49,926 nucleotides of DNA from the NCBI GenBank assembly GCA_035289165.1, contig DATDYA010000035.1:1-49926 (forward strand), in the 5' to 3' direction. Shown in pieces: positions 16,701-23,982 of this stretch. Source of the DNA: DATDYA01 sp035289165 (lineage in GTDB: Bacteria > Patescibacteriota > Patescibacteriia > Magasanikbacterales > GWA2-37-8). The notes under the pieces are model-generated. The model had not been told where the DNA came from, made no database searches, and worked only from the letters and a program-made list of their open reading frames with translations. The translations under genes were made by a program, and so were the position numbers. Numbering within the stretch: the stretch's first letter is position 1; every line of letters begins with the position of its first letter.

Positions 16701-19211
16701 TTAGTTAGATTTTTTCATGATTAAACTCCATACAGTGTCTGTTTCAAGTCTGTCAATGGCGATCGTGGCACCATTTTGGGCAAGACTCAAATTTTCCCCA
16801 TCTTTCCAAGCCGGTTGCCAACCATCGGGGAAAATAATCTGGCTGGAAAAACTGGTCGGACTGCCGGATTGTTTTTGAATAGCCAGTTGGTAGCTCAGAG
16901 TTTTGTTATCGCCCTTGAATTGGTTAGAAAAAGGCAGGCGATAGGTGAAATAAATTTCATTTTTTTGTCCCGGTGGTGTGATAACCCAGTTACCGTAAAC
17001 TGTTTTATTAAATTCGGTAGTTACTCGAGTGCCAGTTTTATTATCAAAACCGATTTCTTTTTCTAAGCTCGTTAAGAAAACATCTTTTTTGCTCCACTCG
17101 TCTGGTGGCAAGAAACTTTTTTCATCAGGCCAAGAGAATCCCCCAGCTTTTAAAAGCTCGCTTCCTTCCGGAACATACAAACGGATGTAGTCGACATTGG
17201 GGTCGCCATAAAGTTTTTCTCCTTGAGTGCCAAGGTGTTCGCGAGTGATCACGACTGTGTCAATTATGGAGCCATCCGGTTGCAAGTTACTCTCGTGGAT
17301 AATGTGTTGTTTAATGTTTGCGTCACTTTTTTTGCCACGAATATTGGTATTAACAACCATAACATAATCTTGGTTGGTGGTCGAAAGGATATGGCCACCC
17401 CAGCCGTAGTTTTTAACTGTGGCCTCGGTTTTTTGGTCAGTAAAATATACCTGGATATCTTTTCCAACCAGAGCATCTTGCAAGCCAGAAAGTACGGGCA
17501 TAAGATCGGTTGGTTCAATATTTTTAAAATATTCTAAAAATTTAGGGGCTAAGTCGGCGATAACTTGTTTAGGTTTTGTTTTATCCTTGTCTTTTTCGGT
17601 ATTAATGGTTTCGCGAATGGCTGTTAGAGCATTGTCCGAAGTAATTTTTAAACCACGAACATCCTCGGTTACTGGACCAGTAATCGCGAGGAGGTTTTCG
17701 AGAACTGGGGCGTTGATGGCGATTACACCGTCAACTGTAATGCCACGGCTGTGGCGGTAGAACCAGAGCATTTTTTCCGCGCTAGCCGGAAAGTCTGGGA
17801 ACCAGTTGGAATCTTGGAATTGCCAAAGATTGTTGGCAAGGAGCAAAGGAGCGGGGGGCTCAAGGCGTTCGTTAAGTTGTCCCTTGAGATCATAACTGCC
17901 GCCAGCCGGGATTTTAAAATCTTTTACCTCGCCGTCTTTAATATCTAAAACACCAAAACTACCCATGAATCCACCGGTTGGTCGGAGTTCCTCTGGGTTC
18001 TGGAAGACTACTAAATAACGGCGGTGTCCGACGCCACCGAAAATTTCTTCGATCGCTCCACCTAGTCCGGTTAGCTGGTTCATGTCTTTGACAAGTGTAG
18101 CAAAGATAACTTTGAATTCTTTGAAAGTAGCATGGTATTCAACGGGCAGGACATCTTCTTTAACTCCAGACAGATCGGCCAAAGCCTTTTCATAGTTAGG
18201 TAGGGCGGCTTTCAAATGGGAATTAAGAATACTAACGCGAGTCGTAAGGCTTTGATTTTTGTTTGCTTGGCTTTCCGAAAGACCTTTTAAAACATAGGTA
18301 TTGCCAAGCGCAAGAGCATGGCCGGCCGTCAAAAGTTTTTCACGGTTTTTAACTTCGTCGTTTAAAACCGGGAGGATGCTAATAAGCGATTGAACGAATT
18401 TGTGTTCATTATCCAGAGTTTGGAGAGCTTCATCAAATTTGTGTAGAGCGGTAACGAGGGAATCCTCGGCTTTGCCAAGGTCAGCTTGCATTAAAGCAGC
18501 GGTTGAACTTTGGAGAGCCACAAAACCGGCATTGCTATTATCCAATACTTGATTACCAGTGGTTTTTAAATTTGTAAAATATGACTTGGCTGGTCCGGGG
18601 GCGAAAATAATAACTGAGAGAACAATTGCCGCGGCGATAGATCTTTTCCACTGGAAGGAAGTTGTGAAGTAATTACCAATAGATTGAAAGATGTTTTTAA
18701 TTCCCTGACCAATACTTTTAAACAGATTGACGACATTACCACCGATAATACGGAAAGGTTTAACCCAATCTATTTTTACTTTTATTTTTTTAATTTTTGG
18801 TGGAGTAAAACTAATCGGTTTTACTACTTCTTCGACATGCGGTAGTTCTACAAACAACGGGGCTTTGGGTTCTGGAGTTTCAAGAGGTTCGGAGGGGGGA
18901 GAGGTTGGGCGAAGTGGTTCCTGATTGTGGTAAAAGTGGAAGTTGGGATCGCGGGAAGCTTCGGGGGCAATAGATTGAACTTTTTCCCAGAGATCAAAAC
19001 GGTTGGTGTTTAAATTGACTTGGTGTTCGGAATGTCTTGGTGCTTCGGGAACATGGTGAACAAAAAATTTGACCATGCCAGGCGTGGAATGAGTGGGGGT
19101 AGAAGTTTTGGCTGGCGCTACAATTTTTTCTGGGCAAGTCGAGCTGTTGTGCCCAACCGTTTGACACTGACTGCAGTGGCGCAATTGTACCTTTTTCTTT
19201 TTCCGAGGCAT
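16701..19211 (-). CDS. DUF4012 membrane protein with N-terminal CCHC zinc knuckle
   Basis: 836 residues. The N-terminus holds a zinc knuckle of spacing C-x2-C-x4-H-x4-C (residues ~11-24, HCSQCQTVGHNSSTC). A Pro-rich linker, a Lys-rich segment and a transmembrane helix at ~190-206 follow. The rest is extracytoplasmic. It has a helical region (~215-380) and then the DUF4012 core with YLVVFQNPEELRPTGGFMG, GVLDIKDGEV and WFPDFPASAEKMLWFYR. DUF4012 proteins are linked to surface polysaccharide loci and are related to LytR-type enzymes only by context; their activity is unknown. The promoter is at 19241-19249. The gene leads an operon with the DUF11-like gene and lies beside a glycosyltransferase. 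Confidence 0.88.
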   Translation of the reverse strand: MPRKKKKVQLRHCSQCQTVGHNSSTCPEKIVAPAKTSTPTHSTPGMVKFFVHHVPEAPRHSEHQVNLNTNRFDLWEKVQSIAPEASRDPNFHFYHNQEPLRPTSPPSEPLETPEPKAPLFVELPHVEEVVKPISFTPPKIKKIKVKIDWVKPFRIIGGNVVNLFKSIGQGIKNIFQSIGNYFTTSFQWKRSIAAAIVLSVIIFAPGPAKSYFTNLKTTGNQVLDNSNAGFVALQSSTAALMQADLGKAEDSLVTALHKFDEALQTLDNEHKFVQSLISILPVLNDEVKNREKLLTAGHALALGNTYVLKGLSESQANKNQSLTTRVSILNSHLKAALPNYEKALADLSGVKEDVLPVEYHATFKEFKVIFATLVKDMNQLTGLGGAIEEIFGGVGHRRYLVVFQNPEELRPTGGFMGSFGVLDIKDGEVKDFKIPAGGSYDLKGQLNERLEPPAPLLLANNLWQFQDSNWFPDFPASAEKMLWFYRHSRGITVDGVIAINAPVLENLLAITGPVTEDVRGLKITSDNALTAIRETINTEKDKDKTKPKQVIADLAPKFLEYFKNIEPTDLMPVLSGLQDALVGKDIQVYFTDQKTEATVKNYGWGGHILSTTNQDYVMVVNTNIRGKKSDANIKQHIIHESNLQPDGSIIDTVVITREHLGTQGEKLYGDPNVDYIRLYVPEGSELLKAGGFSWPDEKSFLPPDEWSKKDVFLTSLEKEIGFDNKTGTRVTTEFNKTVYGNWVITPPGQKNEIYFTYRLPFSNQFKGDNKTLSYQLAIQKQSGSPTSFSSQIIFPDGWQPAWKDGENLSLAQNGATIAIDRLETDTVWSLIMKKSN

Positions 19212-19222
19212 TACAATTTGTA

Positions 19223-19269
19223 GTGCTAAATTACCTTATTATTATACCAAATTTTTCACTTTTTAGCAC
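19223..19269. repeat. 8-bp inverted repeat around the DUF4012 promoter
   Basis: GTGCTAAA (19223-19230) and TTTAGCAC (19262-19269) bracket the -10 element. This could be a two-site operator. Confidence 0.45.
19241..19249 (-). promoter_or_regulatory. Extended -10 promoter for the DUF4012 operon
   Basis: TGG-TATAAT on the minus strand. The predicted RNA start is ~22 bases ahead of the ATG at 19211. The -35 is weak. Confidence 0.65.
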
Positions 19270-19281
19270 CACAAAATGTTG

Positions 19282-20418
19282 TTAGTTATCCACCGTGAAG
19301 CGCTCGTAGAGTTCTAGAGTTTTTTCCGCGGTAGTTTGCCAGTTATAAAGAGGTAAAATCTTTTTGCTTTCGTTCAAAAGTTTTGTTCTAAGGTTCTGGT
19401 CGTTTAAACCCAGGGCGATGGCTTCGGCCATGGCTTTGGGGCTGTGCGGATCAAAGAAATGGGCGGCATTTTTTAGTATTTCTGGCAAACAAGTGCTCCA
19501 AGAGCTAATAACTGGCAGGCCAAATTGTAGGGCTTCTAATGGCGGTAGGCCGAAACCCTCGTAAAAACTTGGGAAAATATATAATTTAGCTTGGCGGTAG
19601 AATTCAGTTAGGTCATTGTCTGGAACGTAATCGGTTAAAATAATATTTTTTACTTTGTTTTTGATTTTTTTTTCATAAAGACGGTCATAAAAGTAGTTTT
19701 TTTTACCAACTAAAACTAGTTCATGCTGGTTACCGTATTTTTCGATAAATAGTTTCCAGGCGTCAACTAACCCCTCGAGGTTTTTGTGCGGGAAGGCGAC
19801 GCCAACATACAAGAGAAACGGTTTGGTAACTCCGTATTTTTTTAAAGTGTTTGGGTTAAGATCACTAGTTGTATTTAAGGCGCTTGTCCCGAGATTAATA
19901 ACCGAGATTTTTTCTTCGGGAATATTGAAGTTTTTAACAATATCCTCTTTGGTATAGAGGCTGGGAGAGATAATATGTGCGGCTTTGGTAATACTGTTTT
20001 TTAAGACTTTTTTAAAGGCGAGGTTTTTTATTGCGTATTTTATTGGACCAAGTTGACTGTTGCGACGGCTGGGGTAATGTAGAAGTAGGAGGTCATGGAT
20101 GGTCAGGAGGTACTTTCCAGGGTACAATAAAGGCACATTCCAGTGCGGGAAGTGCATTAAATCCAGCTTGACCTTTTTCAGAATTTGCGGCAGTATTAAT
20201 TGTTCGGTTGCGCCATACCAGGCGATATTGGCTTTAACCGGGATGAAGTTGGGTGCTGGAGGGCTAAAGTTCTTTAGAACGTCGTCCTTTAAAAAGAGAT
20301 AAAATACATGTTTTTTGGCTTCATTTAGCCGAGCTAAAGCTGAAACCAGTTCCTCTAAATACCGACCTATTCCCCCTTGGTGGGAGCCGTAAAAGCGCGC
20401 ATCTAAGCCAATTTTCAT
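19282..20418 (-). CDS. GT4-family glycosyltransferase
   Basis: 378 residues, normal length for a GT-B fold retaining enzyme that moves a sugar from a nucleotide-sugar to a growing glycan. The N-terminal acceptor domain starts MKIGLDARF and has the GGIGRYL loop. The C-terminal donor domain carries FLLYVGVAFPHKN, the EX7E-type motif FPSFYEGFGLPPLEALQFG and GLPVIS. Donor sugar cannot be read from sequence; mannose is plausible because relatives often use GDP-mannose and manC lies in the window. It lies 70 bases upstream of the DUF4012 operon, on the same strand with a separate promoter, so probably a functional neighbour in surface glycan assembly. Confidence 0.9.
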   Translation of the reverse strand: MKIGLDARFYGSHQGGIGRYLEELVSALARLNEAKKHVFYLFLKDDVLKNFSPPAPNFIPVKANIAWYGATEQLILPQILKKVKLDLMHFPHWNVPLLYPGKYLLTIHDLLLLHYPSRRNSQLGPIKYAIKNLAFKKVLKNSITKAAHIISPSLYTKEDIVKNFNIPEEKISVINLGTSALNTTSDLNPNTLKKYGVTKPFLLYVGVAFPHKNLEGLVDAWKLFIEKYGNQHELVLVGKKNYFYDRLYEKKIKNKVKNIILTDYVPDNDLTEFYRQAKLYIFPSFYEGFGLPPLEALQFGLPVISSWSTCLPEILKNAAHFFDPHSPKAMAEAIALGLNDQNLRTKLLNESKKILPLYNWQTTAEKTLELYERFTVDN

Positions 20419-20482
20419 AATATATTAGGGTGAAACGTAACTTTTTAGCTAATTACCCGTATAAACTAGTGTAAGTTAAGTA

Positions 20483-20491
20483 ATTATACCA
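20483..20491 (-). promoter_or_regulatory. Extended -10 promoter for the glycosyltransferase
   Basis: TGG-TATAAT on the minus strand, the same form as the DUF4012 promoter, ~65 bases ahead of the start at 20418. Confidence 0.6.
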
Positions 20492-20594
20492 AAAGAGAGG
20501 GCAATTAGCCAATTACGGCTAAAAGGTCGAAAGGGAGTAAAAAAAGAGTTAAAATTCAAAATTTACATATTTTATTAATTTAACTATTCATTCT

Positions 20595-21869
20595 ATGAAT
20601 AAAACAAAAAAAATCCTAAGCTTCCTCGGGGTTTTCGCTTTGGTCCTCGGTACAACCGTCTGGGCTGTGGCGACTAACGCCGGCGCAAGCGATAGGCCAG
20701 AAGTAATGTTATTTGCTTCTGACACTCGTTTAGACTATGACGAGAAGGTTACTTTGACCGCTGTAGCGGCGACCCAAATCGGTGGGGCAGTCGATAGCAT
20801 GACCATTAACATTAATGGTCAGAACTATGAATGTTCTAGTGGTTTTGTTTGCCAACACACAGTTGGTCCATTCTCCGTATCTAGTGATCGCTGGATGAAC
20901 TATTCTGTCACCGCTCGCAAGGGAACTTTGACTACGGTTAAGACGAACCGTTTGTTTGTCGAAACCCAAAGCGACAATACTAAGCCATATGTTGAGGTTA
21001 ATGCGACCACTGAAGCAATTAACAATGACAATTTATACCGGGCCACTGTGAAGGCTTATGCCACTGATAACAGCGGTCACTTGAGTCGAATGACTATCTA
21101 TGTAAGAGAAGAAGGTCGTTCTTGGTATGTTGGACAGAAGAACTGTGACAATCTAAGTTCTCCAGCCAACTGCGAATTGGTACTTACATTAGTTCCAGGT
21201 CGCACCTACAAGTATTGGGCTAAGGCAGCTGATCCTTCTGGCAATACCACCCTAACCGCACAAAATACCTTGCGTGTTGCTGGTGATACTACTGCCCCAA
21301 GCGTAAGGGTGGGCGCGGATAAGGATGCTGTAGCATTCAACGAGAAAATCACTTTTACAGCTAATACCAACGAAGTAGTAAAAAAGATTAATATCTTGGT
21401 TAATGCTCGCGTCGTAAAGAACTGCTACAATACTAATGCCTGTACCTTTACTGGCGGTCCATACCCCAGCTATGCTGGCACGTCAGTCTCTTATGGCGCT
21501 AATGCCTACGACTATGCCGGGAACCGTGCTTGGACTGGTTACAAGAGTGTAAGAATTAACCCTCGTCCAGTGGTGGACAACGTTAACCCAATTTTTAGCC
21601 GCATCGTTACTTCCAACCACAGTTTGGATCTAGGTGACAAATTCGACTTAAAGATTTACACTTCAGATAACAGAGGCATAAAAAAGATCGACGTGATCTT
21701 GGATGGGCAAGTCGTGCACACTTGCGTCGGCGTTAAGGAATGTGGTACCACTGTTGGTCCCTTCAGTTCTCTTAGCCAAGTTGGTGAGCACAAGTACGAG
21801 TTTCTAGTTGAAGATACTTCTGGAAACACCATTCGTCCTTGGGGCAAGTTTACTGTGTATAACAGATAA
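20595..21869 (+). CDS. Secreted protein of four Ig-like repeats, each with a cysteine pair
   Basis: 424 residues. A signal peptide spans residues 1-~31 (Lys-rich, then hydrophobic FLGVFALVLGTTVWAV), with probable cleavage after NAGA. Four beta-sandwich repeats of ~90-105 residues follow. Each has one close cysteine pair: ECSSGFVC, CDNLSSPANC, CYNTNAC and CVGVKEC. Each has a 'D.SGN/DYAGN' turn before its last strand and ends in a basic strand. There is no anchor at the C-terminus. Codons are richer in C-ending forms (AAC, ATC, GAC, TAC) than in neighbours, suggesting high expression. It is probably an abundant surface or S-layer-type protein (inference). It is monocistronic, with a strong terminator. 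Confidence 0.85.
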   Translation: MNKTKKILSFLGVFALVLGTTVWAVATNAGASDRPEVMLFASDTRLDYDEKVTLTAVAATQIGGAVDSMTININGQNYECSSGFVCQHTVGPFSVSSDRWMNYSVTARKGTLTTVKTNRLFVETQSDNTKPYVEVNATTEAINNDNLYRATVKAYATDNSGHLSRMTIYVREEGRSWYVGQKNCDNLSSPANCELVLTLVPGRTYKYWAKAADPSGNTTLTAQNTLRVAGDTTAPSVRVGADKDAVAFNEKITFTANTNEVVKKINILVNARVVKNCYNTNACTFTGGPYPSYAGTSVSYGANAYDYAGNRAWTGYKSVRINPRPVVDNVNPIFSRIVTSNHSLDLGDKFDLKIYTSDNRGIKKIDVILDGQVVHTCVGVKECGTTVGPFSSLSQVGEHKYEFLVEDTSGNTIRPWGKFTVYNR

Positions 21870-21894
21870 ACAACCTAATTAAACAGCTAAACAA

Positions 21895-21923
21895 AAACTC
21901 TCCCAATTACGGGAGAGTTTTTT
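21895..21923 (+). terminator. Terminator after the Ig-repeat gene, overlapping the next gene's 3' end
   Basis: AAACTCTCCC (21895-21904) pairs with GGGAGAGTTT (21911-21920) and is followed by T3. The loop holds the stop codon of the convergent methyltransferase (21907-21909), so one stem arm is coding on the other strand. Confidence 0.9.
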
Positions 21924-22701
21924 GTTTCTGAAGTTTAAACAGAATGTAAAACGGTTTTTTTAATTCTAGACTCCAAAGTTTGGGGTACTTCTTACGAAGT
22001 TCTTTGGTTACCTGGGGTTCAATAATGTCGGTAATGACCAAGCCGGCTTGTTTAAATAATTTGGTATACGTTGAGAGATTGTAAAAGTTACCTTCAAATT
22101 TTACCTGGCCCTTAATAGATTTTAATTTAACAAAATATTTTTGTGGACAGGTAAAGTAATTAAATTCGGTTGGAAAAATATATTGGTTATATGTTCGGTT
22201 GTTTTGGTTAATAAAGCAGGGGTGGGGAACCAGGATAACAAGGTGTCCTTGGTCTTTTAGTTTGGCGTGGCATTTTTTTAAAGTTGCTAGGAGTTTTTTC
22301 TCTGGTGTAAGCAGTTGTAAAGTAAAGGAAGAAATAATGAGATCAAAATTTTTTTTAATCTTATTTAGGTTTATGGCGTTGAGAGTGTGGTAAGTAGTAT
22401 TTTTGGCTGGGTAGGTTTCTTTGGCGATGTTGATAAAATATTTGGAATTGTCTATAGCGATCATACGTTTGGCATTTTTAGCCAAAAGTTTAGTTAGCCA
22501 ACCAGTGCCACAGCCGATGTCTAAGATAATCTTTTTTTTGGTATTACCAATTAGTTCGGCATAGGCCGGTAAGAGCAAAAGCTCTTCTTGTTTGGCCCAA
22601 TGGTATTTTTGGGCGATGGTTTTATTGTGGAAGTTGGTGGACATATTTTTTTGTTGACTCGTAAAAGAGCGGAGCGATTTTGCATAACGTTTATGCATCA
22701 T
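21907..22701 (-). CDS. Class I SAM-dependent methyltransferase
   Basis: 264 residues if read from the ATG at 22701, or 245 from the ATG at 22644 (MSTNFHNKT). The latter is closer to where family members begin, and the first 19 residues are Lys/Arg/Ser-rich. The SAM-binding motif I is ILDIGCGTGWLTKLL, and motif II is the acidic end of strand 2 in MIAIDNSKYF. The segment FDLIISSFTLQLL and a post-core strand fit the Methyltransf_11/25 type. The substrate is unknown. The basic tail is unusual. The AT-rich composition resembles the neighbouring inverted-repeat unit more than the housekeeping genes, so it may be part of an accessory patch. Confidence 0.85.
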   Translation of the reverse strand: MMHKRYAKSLRSFTSQQKNMSTNFHNKTIAQKYHWAKQEELLLLPAYAELIGNTKKKIILDIGCGTGWLTKLLAKNAKRMIAIDNSKYFINIAKETYPAKNTTYHTLNAINLNKIKKNFDLIISSFTLQLLTPEKKLLATLKKCHAKLKDQGHLVILVPHPCFINQNNRTYNQYIFPTEFNYFTCPQKYFVKLKSIKGQVKFEGNFYNLSTYTKLFKQAGLVITDIIEPQVTKELRKKYPKLWSLELKKPFYILFKLQKQKTLP

Positions 22702-22804
22702 CTGAAGTTTTCATCCCGATTTAATGGGATATGCTTTTGATTTACTACACTTCACCTAAACTCTCATCAAAACTAAGGGATGAAAATTCCTGAATCAGAT
22801 ATGC
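22702..22804. other. Intergenic region with an imperfect inverted repeat
   Basis: TTTTCATCCC (22708-22717) is repeated in inverse orientation as GGGATGAAAA (22777-22786); a few further bases also match outward. No gene or T-run was found. Confidence 0.4.
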
Positions 22805-22864
22805 GTTGTTATCGGATGTAATTAAAATTTTTATCCTCCTTTAAAAATTATTTGGGGCTATTTT
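22805..22864 (+). repeat. Left inverted repeat of the ATPase-gene unit
   Basis: Three blocks match the right repeat in reverse complement: GTTGTTAT (22805-22812), a 17-bp perfect block (22819-22835) and a 19-bp perfect block (22846-22864). The inner block encodes the last residues and stop of the enclosed gene. Confidence 0.85.
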
Positions 22865-23660
22865 GAGGGTATGGAATTGGAAATACTCCTCTTAGTTTCA
22901 TTGTTGCGGGTGAAGCAGTTTTTGCATTTATCTTTACCATGAAATCAAATTTTTTAAGAGCTAAAATTTCGCTTGGAATCATCTCTGGATGATATTTATT
23001 TATTAAACCAGCTGTTTCTGGAGCAGTATAATAACAAATAATATGATTAGCCGCTTCAAGTAAGCGCATTATGATATCCATGCGATAATCCATGGACATT
23101 TGATCTGACAAAATACAGGACAATCCTTTATCCTTGCTGTGCTCCATTTGTTCTATTATTTTTTCGTCGACAAAGTTATGAGCCTCATCCAGTCCAAGTG
23201 TTTGATTTTCACCATTAGTAATTTCTAAAAACTGCTTCACCAGGTAAGTTCCAAGTTGTCTTGCTCCATCTGCGCCTAAAGTCCTGTAGTCAAGCTTGCA
23301 GAGAAGAAACTTTTTTGCATCACTATTCATTTCTTCAAAATTAATTTCTTGATGGAACTTTGCAACATTTTCATCAAATGTGCCCGCCTGCGATTCAAAT
23401 ACAACAACTCGACTCGCTTTATCCACTGGAATATATGTTTGAACAGTTTTTATGAGGTCGCCATATGGATCAATAAGCATGCCGCTACGTCCATTATGGA
23501 TGTCTGAAATTATAATATATTCAAGCGTAACCGATTTCCCTTGCCCGGCACGACCAAGTAAATGCATAATTCCGGAACGATTTTCTGGAGAAAGACAAAA
23601 AGTTTCTCCGTTTTCTTGCACGCCGATTGGCGTTGTCCCTTCTTTGATGATGTTTTTCAT
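22848..23660 (-). CDS. Compact VirD4/TraG-HerA-like ATPase enclosed by inverted repeats
   Basis: 270 residues. Walker A is GRAGQGKS (36-43). The family motif IDPYGDL (63-69) matches the 'DPHGDL' of type IV coupling-protein ATPases. Walker B is GLDEAHNF (~156-163). The conserved 'YYTAPETAGLINKY' region near the end matches the sensor segment. These enzymes pump DNA through membranes, usually with ~450-700 residues and an N-terminal membrane anchor. Here there is no anchor and only ~115 residues separate Walker A and B, so this is a stripped-down version or a decayed one, though the frame is intact. There is no SD. The only good promoter (23856-23884, minus) lies outside the right inverted repeat. 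Confidence 0.8.
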   Translation of the reverse strand: MKNIIKEGTTPIGVQENGETFCLSPENRSGIMHLLGRAGQGKSVTLEYIIISDIHNGRSGMLIDPYGDLIKTVQTYIPVDKASRVVVFESQAGTFDENVAKFHQEINFEEMNSDAKKFLLCKLDYRTLGADGARQLGTYLVKQFLEITNGENQTLGLDEAHNFVDEKIIEQMEHSKDKGLSCILSDQMSMDYRMDIIMRLLEAANHIICYYTAPETAGLINKYHPEMIPSEILALKKFDFMVKINAKTASPATMKLRGVFPIPYPQNSPK

Positions 23661-23702
23661 AACATTTATAATTTTGAATAAATTAGTTGATGATTGATGT
23701 GA

Positions 23703-23766
23703 AAAATAGCCCCAAATAATTATCTAAAAACAAAAGATAAAAATTTTAATTATTTCATATAACAAC
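23703..23766 (-). repeat. Right inverted repeat of the ATPase-gene unit
   Basis: Reverse complement of the left repeat: 19-bp block at 23703-23721, 17-bp block at 23736-23752 and 8-bp block at 23759-23766. It ends 42 bases upstream of the enclosed start codon. Confidence 0.85.
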
Positions 23767-23830
23767 CTTTAAACCAACTCTCATTATTTTTCTTTCAACT
23801 TAGCCCAATTATTTGTTAAAATTAGCGTAT

Positions 23831-23893
23831 AGCCCGCTTCCTATAGTTTGCTTATATTTTAACCCTTTCTTTCCACCCTGACAATAGCGGGCT
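23831..23893. repeat. 8-bp inverted repeat bracketing a minus-strand promoter
   Basis: AGCCCGCT (23831-23838) and AGCGGGCT (23886-23893) lie just outside the RNA start and the -35 of the promoter for the ATPase gene. Confidence 0.5.
23856..23884 (-). promoter_or_regulatory. Promoter reading toward the inverted-repeat unit
   Basis: TTGTCA (23884-23879), a 17-base spacer and TAAAAT (23861-23856) on the minus strand. The leader to the ATG at 23660 would be ~190 bases and include the whole right repeat. Confidence 0.65.
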
Positions 23894-23930
23894 GGATCGG
23901 GGCGGGGGTGGGTGTTCGTGGTGGGCCGTG

Positions 23931-23959
23931 TTGAAAAAACTATTTTTCTAGTATATAAT
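23931..23959 (+). promoter_or_regulatory. Promoter for the MgtE-like/NRAMP operon
   Basis: TTGAAA, a 17-base spacer and TATAAT. The RNA starts near 23966, a leader of ~17 bases. Confidence 0.85.
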
Positions 23960-23982
23960 ATACACGCCTAAGAAATAAATGT

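Larger units (their letters stand above)
23661..23982. other. Gene-free region: right inverted repeat, two divergent promoters, 8-bp inverted repeat
   Basis: No gene. From left to right: a 42-base leader, the right inverted repeat, AT-rich sequence, a minus-strand promoter bracketed by AGCCCGCT/AGCGGGCT, a short G-rich stretch (~23898-23930) and the promoter of the MgtE-like gene. Confidence 0.7.

Noticed and set aside
22713..22730. ATCCC/GGGAT hairpin near the methyltransferase start as a terminator
   Set aside because: Short stem, no T run on either strand.
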